Assembly (NCBI GenBank): GCA_016212295.1
Contig: JACRGO010000107.1
Location: forward strand, 1 to 7,920
Length of the DNA: 7,920 nucleotides
Reading direction: 5' to 3'
From: Nitrospinota bacterium
GTDB taxonomy: Bacteria > Nitrospinota > Nitrospinia > JACRGO01
A program made the translations under genes and the position numbers. The stretch's first letter is position 1, and each line of letters starts with the position of its first letter. Under the pieces are notes generated by a model. That model searched no databases. It had not been told where the DNA came from and was given only the letters and a program-made list of their open reading frames with translations. Below are positions 5,444-7,920 of this stretch, one piece after another.

Positions 5444-6733
5444 ATGGGAGAAACGGCTAAATTGGAGTTTGGGGGAAAGACCGTGGAATTGCCGGTGGTG
5501 GCAGGAAGCGAGGGGGAAAAGGCCCTGGATATTTCCAAACTGAGGGCCTCAACCGGCCTGATAACGCTTGATCCAGGATATATGAACACAGGGGCTTGCA
5601 AAAGCGCAATTACATTCCTGGACGGGGAAAAGGGCATTTTGCGTTACCGCGGCTATCCCATAGAGCAACTCGCGGAAAAATCCACCTTTCTCGAAATAGC
5701 CTATCTCCTTATCTTCGGGGACCTCCCCGCCAAGGGTGAGTTCGAGGAGTTCAAGGAAAACATCACGCACCACTCCATGGTCCACGAGGACATGAGGCGC
5801 TTCTATGACGGTTTTCCCAAGGACGCGCATCCAATGGCGATCCTCTCCTCAGCCGTGAGCGCCCTATCCACCTTTTACCAGGACACCCACAATCCAAAGG
5901 ACGAAGCCGCGGTCAGGATGTCCATTTACCGTCTCATAGCCAAGCTTCCCACCATAGCCGCTTATGCCTATAAAAAATCCATAGGACAGCCCTTCGTGTA
6001 TCCTGACAATTCCGCTGATTACTGTTCCAATTTTCTGAACATGATGTTCTCCGTCCCATGCGAGAAATACAGCGTCGATCCCACGCAGGCAAAGGCCCTT
6101 GATCTGCTGCTGATCCTTCACGCCGACCACGAGCAGAATTGCAGCACCTCCACCGTGCGCATCGTGGGAAGCAGCATGGCCAATCTCTTCGCCTCCGCGG
6201 CGTCCGGGATCGCCGCCCTGTGGGGTCCCTTGCACGGCGGCGCCAACCAGGCGGTGATCGAAATGCTCCAGATGATCCAGCAAGACGGCGGCGATATAAA
6301 AAAATACATAGCCAAGGCAAAGGACAAGGCCAGCGGCTTCAGGCTCTCCGGCTTCGGACACAGGGTTTACAAGAATTTCGATCCAAGAGCCAGGATCATT
6401 AAAAAGGCATGCGACGAAGTTCTCGCGAAAATGGGAAAAAGGACCCCTCTGCTGGACATAGCCAAGGAGATAGAGGAGGCCGCCCTGAAAGACGATTACT
6501 TCGTCGAAAGGAAACTCTATCCGAACGTGGACTTCTATAGTGGCATTATTTACTCCGCCATCGGAATTCCGGTCAATATGTTCACCGGCATGTTCGCCAT
6601 AGGCAGGCTTCCTGGCTGGATAGCCCAATGGTGCGAGATGATGAAGGACCCTGATCTGAAAATCGGCAGGCCAAGACAGGTATACACCGGGGCAAACGAA
6701 CGACAGTACGTTTCATTAGAGAAGAGAAAGTAG
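5444..6733 (+). CDS. gltA: Citrate synthase, type II (GltA family)
   Basis: The product condenses acetyl-CoA with oxaloacetate to citrate, the entry to the TCA cycle. From the ATG at 5444 it has 429 residues, close to the 427 of E. coli GltA, and the numbering stays almost in register. The catalytic residues are His264 in WGPLHGGAN, His306 in GFGHRVYKNFDPRA and Asp363 in NVDFYSG; Arg388 and Arg409 match the substrate arginines. LILHADHEQN (223-232) is also typical. Residues reported at the NADH allosteric site of the E. coli hexamer are largely kept: His110, Tyr145, Arg163, Lys167 and Cys206, with Arg109 replaced by His and Thr111 by Ser. NADH inhibition is therefore plausible but not certain. 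2-Methylcitrate synthase is a less likely alternative, since those are usually shorter. The gene diverges from the coiled-coil gene, and the next gene starts 59 bases after its stop. Confidence 0.96.
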   Translation: MGETAKLEFGGKTVELPVVAGSEGEKALDISKLRASTGLITLDPGYMNTGACKSAITFLDGEKGILRYRGYPIEQLAEKSTFLEIAYLLIFGDLPAKGEFEEFKENITHHSMVHEDMRRFYDGFPKDAHPMAILSSAVSALSTFYQDTHNPKDEAAVRMSIYRLIAKLPTIAAYAYKKSIGQPFVYPDNSADYCSNFLNMMFSVPCEKYSVDPTQAKALDLLLILHADHEQNCSTSTVRIVGSSMANLFASAASGIAALWGPLHGGANQAVIEMLQMIQQDGGDIKKYIAKAKDKASGFRLSGFGHRVYKNFDPRARIIKKACDEVLAKMGKRTPLLDIAKEIEEAALKDDYFVERKLYPNVDFYSGIIYSAIGIPVNMFTGMFAIGRLPGWIAQWCEMMKDPDLKIGRPRQVYTGANERQYVSLEKRK

Positions 6734-6755
6734 ACGCACGGAGTTTAAAATCCAA

Positions 6756-6785
6756 TTGACATTCCTCACAAAGGGAGGATAAACT
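6756..6785 (+). promoter_or_regulatory. Candidate promoter with perfect TTGACA, abutting the next start codon
   Basis: TTGACA (6756-6761) and TAAACT (6780-6785) are separated by 18 bases. Transcription would begin at about 6792, the base before the ATG of the next gene. That would give a leaderless message and leave the purine-rich site at 6771-6778 outside the transcript. Confidence 0.4.
6771..6778 (+). promoter_or_regulatory. Distant ribosome binding site of the exported coiled-coil gene
   Basis: AAGGGAGG is a strong Shine-Dalgarno sequence, but 14 bases separate it from the ATG at 6793, longer than for the other genes here (5-9 bases). No in-frame alternative start lies closer. It would work only on a transcript starting upstream, for example read-through from gltA. 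Confidence 0.45.
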
Positions 6786-6792
6786 TTTAGCC

Positions 6793-7251
6793 ATGAAGAA
6801 GTTCCTTCTCCTTTTATTTCTTTTTTTTATTTCCCTGAGCCCTGCGCTTGCAGTGGAAATCGCCCCCCGCATCTCCGACAGGGAAATCATAGAAAATTTA
6901 TCCGATTTGCGAGGCGACATCAAGGAATTAAGAGCCGGCCAAAACGCCCTTCAGCAGCAAATCAATGATTTAAAGGAATCAACCAACAAACGGTTCGATG
7001 ACATGAACAAGCGGTTCGATGACGTCAACGGACGGTTCGATACCCTGCAATGGATGCTTGGGCTTTTTATTACCGTTGCCCTTTCATTAATAGGAATCAT
7101 GGGGCGTATACTCTGGAATCAGCAGAAAAAACTAACCCAGATAGAAACCTCCCTTGAGGCACAGAAGGAGGAGCTGTCATTTCTGAAATCCCTCATCGAA
7201 AAACTTCAATCCCTCATTGAAAAACTCCTCCCGCCTAGAGGCGTCCTGTAA
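6793..7251 (+). CDS. Exported coiled-coil protein with one membrane span, function unknown
   Basis: The 152-residue product starts with a clear Sec signal peptide: KK, then a Leu/Phe-rich core, with likely cleavage after ALA at residue 20. The segment VEIAPRISDREIIENL (21-36) follows. A first coiled coil (about 31-85) ends in three heptads with the NKRFDD pattern (65-85). A membrane span lies at about 86-108 (WMLGLFITVALSLIGIMGRILW). A second helical segment (about 109-146) contains SLIEKL twice. The likely topology is a periplasmic N-terminal coil anchored by one span, with the C-terminal coil in the cytoplasm. From memory, small proteins with the same VEIAPRI..DREI segment occur as hypotheticals in Aquificota and Nitrospirota-like genomes; no function is established to my knowledge. 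Similarity to coiled-coil sensor or scaffold proteins would be compositional. It lies 59 bases after gltA and may have its own promoter. Confidence 0.85.
   Translation: MKKFLLLLFLFFISLSPALAVEIAPRISDREIIENLSDLRGDIKELRAGQNALQQQINDLKESTNKRFDDMNKRFDDVNGRFDTLQWMLGLFITVALSLIGIMGRILWNQQKKLTQIETSLEAQKEELSFLKSLIEKLQSLIEKLLPPRGVL
6985..7047 (+). repeat. Three 21-bp tandem repeats within the exported coiled-coil gene
   Basis: Units at 6985-7005, 7006-7026 and 7027-7047 share the core CGGTTCGAT and encode NKRFDDM, NKRFDDV and NGRFDTL. Each unit is one coiled-coil heptad, and the DNA is still similar, so the array looks younger than the rest of the gene. A second, two-unit 21-bp repeat at 7186-7227 encodes KSLIEKL and QSLIEKL. 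Confidence 0.8.
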
Positions 7252-7299
7252 AATTCACGGAATAATTCCACTCGTTGCGGATTTGCAATCCACCTAATG

Positions 7300-7348
7300 A
7301 AATTTGGGATTGCGGATTTGGGATTTGAGATTTAAAATTCGAAATCCA
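7300..7348. repeat. GGATTTG heptamer tandem array
   Basis: Seven contiguous seven-base steps start at 7300. They read AAATTTG, GGATTGC, GGATTTG, GGATTTG, AGATTTA, AAATTCG and AAATCCA, degenerating toward the ends. An inverted fragment (GCAATCC at 7285-7291 against GGATTGC at 7307-7313) allows a small hairpin. The array lies between the two small membrane-protein genes, just before the promoter of the second. Confidence 0.7.
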
Positions 7349-7361
7349 ACTGAATCCGGCC

Positions 7362-7391
7362 TTGACAATGCAACGCATCTTAATGTAAATT
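7362..7391 (+). promoter_or_regulatory. Candidate promoter of the 83-residue protein gene
   Basis: TTGACA (7362-7367) is a perfect -35 box. TAAATT (7386-7391) follows after 18 bases, preceded by TG. The start near 7398 gives a leader of about 20 bases that contains the ribosome binding site AAGGAGG at 7407-7413. It sits directly after the GGATTTG repeat array. Confidence 0.55.
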
Positions 7392-7418
7392 TAAACGAAA
7401 CTAAATAAGGAGGCCGCA

Positions 7419-7670
7419 ATGGACAGGAATATAATTTTTTGGGAACGGGTTTTGATGGTGTGCGGATTTGTCTTCGGAGGTTATGAAGCGTATTCCTTTA
7501 TCAGTACCCTTAATGGTTCAACCCCCTCTTTCCTGAATAAAGCCCTTATGGCCCTCTTCGGTGGAATGGTCGGGGCCGGCGCGTTTTATTTACTTACCGC
7601 CGCCCTCTGGCTCATGTTCAAGCTTACGGTCCATTGTAAGGCCCTTCTGCAAGTCCCTTCCGAGGATTGA
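7419..7670 (+). CDS. Small membrane protein with two predicted spans, function unknown
   Basis: The 83-residue product has two hydrophobic segments, at about residues 11-28 and 43-67. They are joined by a short polar loop (NGSTPSFLNK) and followed by a C-terminal tail ending in acidic residues. The second span contains a small-residue cluster (GGMVGAGA, 48-55) suited to helix packing. There is no cleavable signal peptide. The start is well supported by AAGGAGG at 7407-7413, five bases before the ATG, and by a promoter with a perfect TTGACA. The reading frame is free of the repeat words found around it. I recognise no family. It follows the exported coiled-coil gene by 167 bases and appears to be transcribed separately. 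Confidence 0.75.
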   Translation: MDRNIIFWERVLMVCGFVFGGYEAYSFISTLNGSTPSFLNKALMALFGGMVGAGAFYLLTAALWLMFKLTVHCKALLQVPSED

Positions 7671-7677
7671 TTTATTC

Positions 7678-7721
7678 TTTAGTGGCTAAAGTGAGCTAAA
7701 GTTTCAAGTGACTAAAGTTGT
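7678..7721. repeat. Half-copy of the mtnP-hemL spacer repeat
   Basis: The series AGTGGCTAA (7681-7689), AGTGAGCTAA (7690-7699), AGTTTCA (7700-7706), AGTGACTAA (7707-7715), AGTTGT (7716-7721) follows the order of the left arm at 1647-1688. About 37 of 42 bases agree, with one gap. No second arm follows, so this copy cannot form the long hairpin. Confidence 0.75.
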
Positions 7722-7851
7722 AACAGTGAGCCGCAAAGCTCGCGGTGAATAAGTAGTTTCTATTGAAAAACTCCATGCTTGTCACCCTGCTATGAGGCCA
7801 AATGTCAAGCAAGGCGCGAAAAGGCCGTTTTTTCCGGGTTTAGGATAAAAC

Positions 7852-7901
7852 TTCCCTTCGAAGCCGCCCCCCACCCAAATTGGGGGCGGCGAAGAAGGGA
7901 A
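7852..7901 (-). terminator. Large GC-rich stem-loop, possible terminator of a minus-strand gene beyond the window
   Basis: The arms at 7852-7871 and 7882-7901 are 20 bases each and pair at 17 positions. An inner nine-pair GC stem (GCCGCCCCC with GGGGGCGGC) and an outer eight-pair stem (TTCCCTTC with GAAGGGAA) are separated by a symmetric GAA/GAA internal loop. The apical loop is ten bases. On the minus strand the stem is followed by GTTTTATCC, a short T run; on the plus strand no T run follows directly. A terminator for a convergent gene to the right is the best reading. A mobile-repeat or structured-RNA origin is possible. Confidence 0.45.
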
Positions 7902-7920
7902 CACCAATTTTCCTTGAGAG

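Noticed and set aside
5864-6628. 254-codon minus-strand open frame within gltA
   Set aside because: gltA on the plus strand is a fully conserved enzyme with all catalytic residues; the opposite frame is a shadow.
7723-7851. Possible mobile-repeat end (TTGAAAAACTCC near 7764, TGCTTG/CAAGCA at 7776-7811)
   Set aside because: It resembles motifs common in miniature repeats, but no terminal inverted repeats, target duplication or transposase is visible.

Overview
This 7.9 kb window comes from a bacterial chromosome. Six protein genes are supported: three on the minus strand (a large coiled-coil protein, mtnP, hemL) and three on the plus strand (gltA and two small membrane-protein genes). The two sets diverge from an intergenic gap of about 300 bases (5136-5443). 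No RNA gene, CRISPR array or insertion sequence is visible. Base composition is intermediate, and ribosome binding sites are mostly strong purine-rich Shine-Dalgarno sequences. A glutamate-1-semialdehyde aminomutase (C5 pathway to heme), a type II (GltA-like) citrate synthase and a small exported coiled-coil protein of a kind I associate with Aquificota/Nitrospirota-type genomes suggest an uncultured Gram-negative lineage. Desulfobacterota, Nitrospirota, Nitrospinota or Omnitrophota are possible, but I cannot place it more closely by reading alone.

Layout: 1-344 has no gene and holds short repeated words and palindromes. 345-1622 (-) is hemL. 1646-1764 is a long imperfect inverted repeat that contains the stop codon of the next gene. 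1756-2613 (-) is mtnP, methylthioadenosine phosphorylase. 2614-2873 is a repeat-rich AT-rich gap with a hairpin. 2874-5135 (-) encodes a 753-residue coiled-coil protein. 5136-5443 is the divergent gap, with an octamer inverted repeat and a likely gltA promoter. 5444-6733 (+) is gltA. 6793-7251 (+) is an exported, single-membrane-span coiled-coil protein. 7252-7418 holds a heptamer repeat and a promoter. 7419-7670 (+) is an 83-residue protein with two membrane spans. 7671-7920 has a second copy of the hemL-mtnP spacer repeat and a large GC-rich hairpin.

hemL (tetrapyrroles), mtnP (methionine salvage and adenine recovery) and gltA (entry to the TCA cycle) are housekeeping enzymes with intact catalytic residues and no evident shared pathway. 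The most unusual object is the coiled-coil protein. Residues 24-741 divide without remainder into 23 consecutive units, 21 of them exactly 31 residues long. Each regular unit is three heptads plus one decad, so the coil carries a regularly spaced stammer. The protein has no cysteine, and no proline after residue 24. This looks like a long rod or filament-forming scaffold rather than a generic coiled coil; its function is unknown.

The second theme is the intergenic DNA. Nearly every spacer carries a degenerate short-word tandem repeat, usually heptamers or octamers and often in inverted pairs, and the word differs from spacer to spacer. This recalls the short tandemly repeated repetitive (STRR) sequences known from cyanobacteria.
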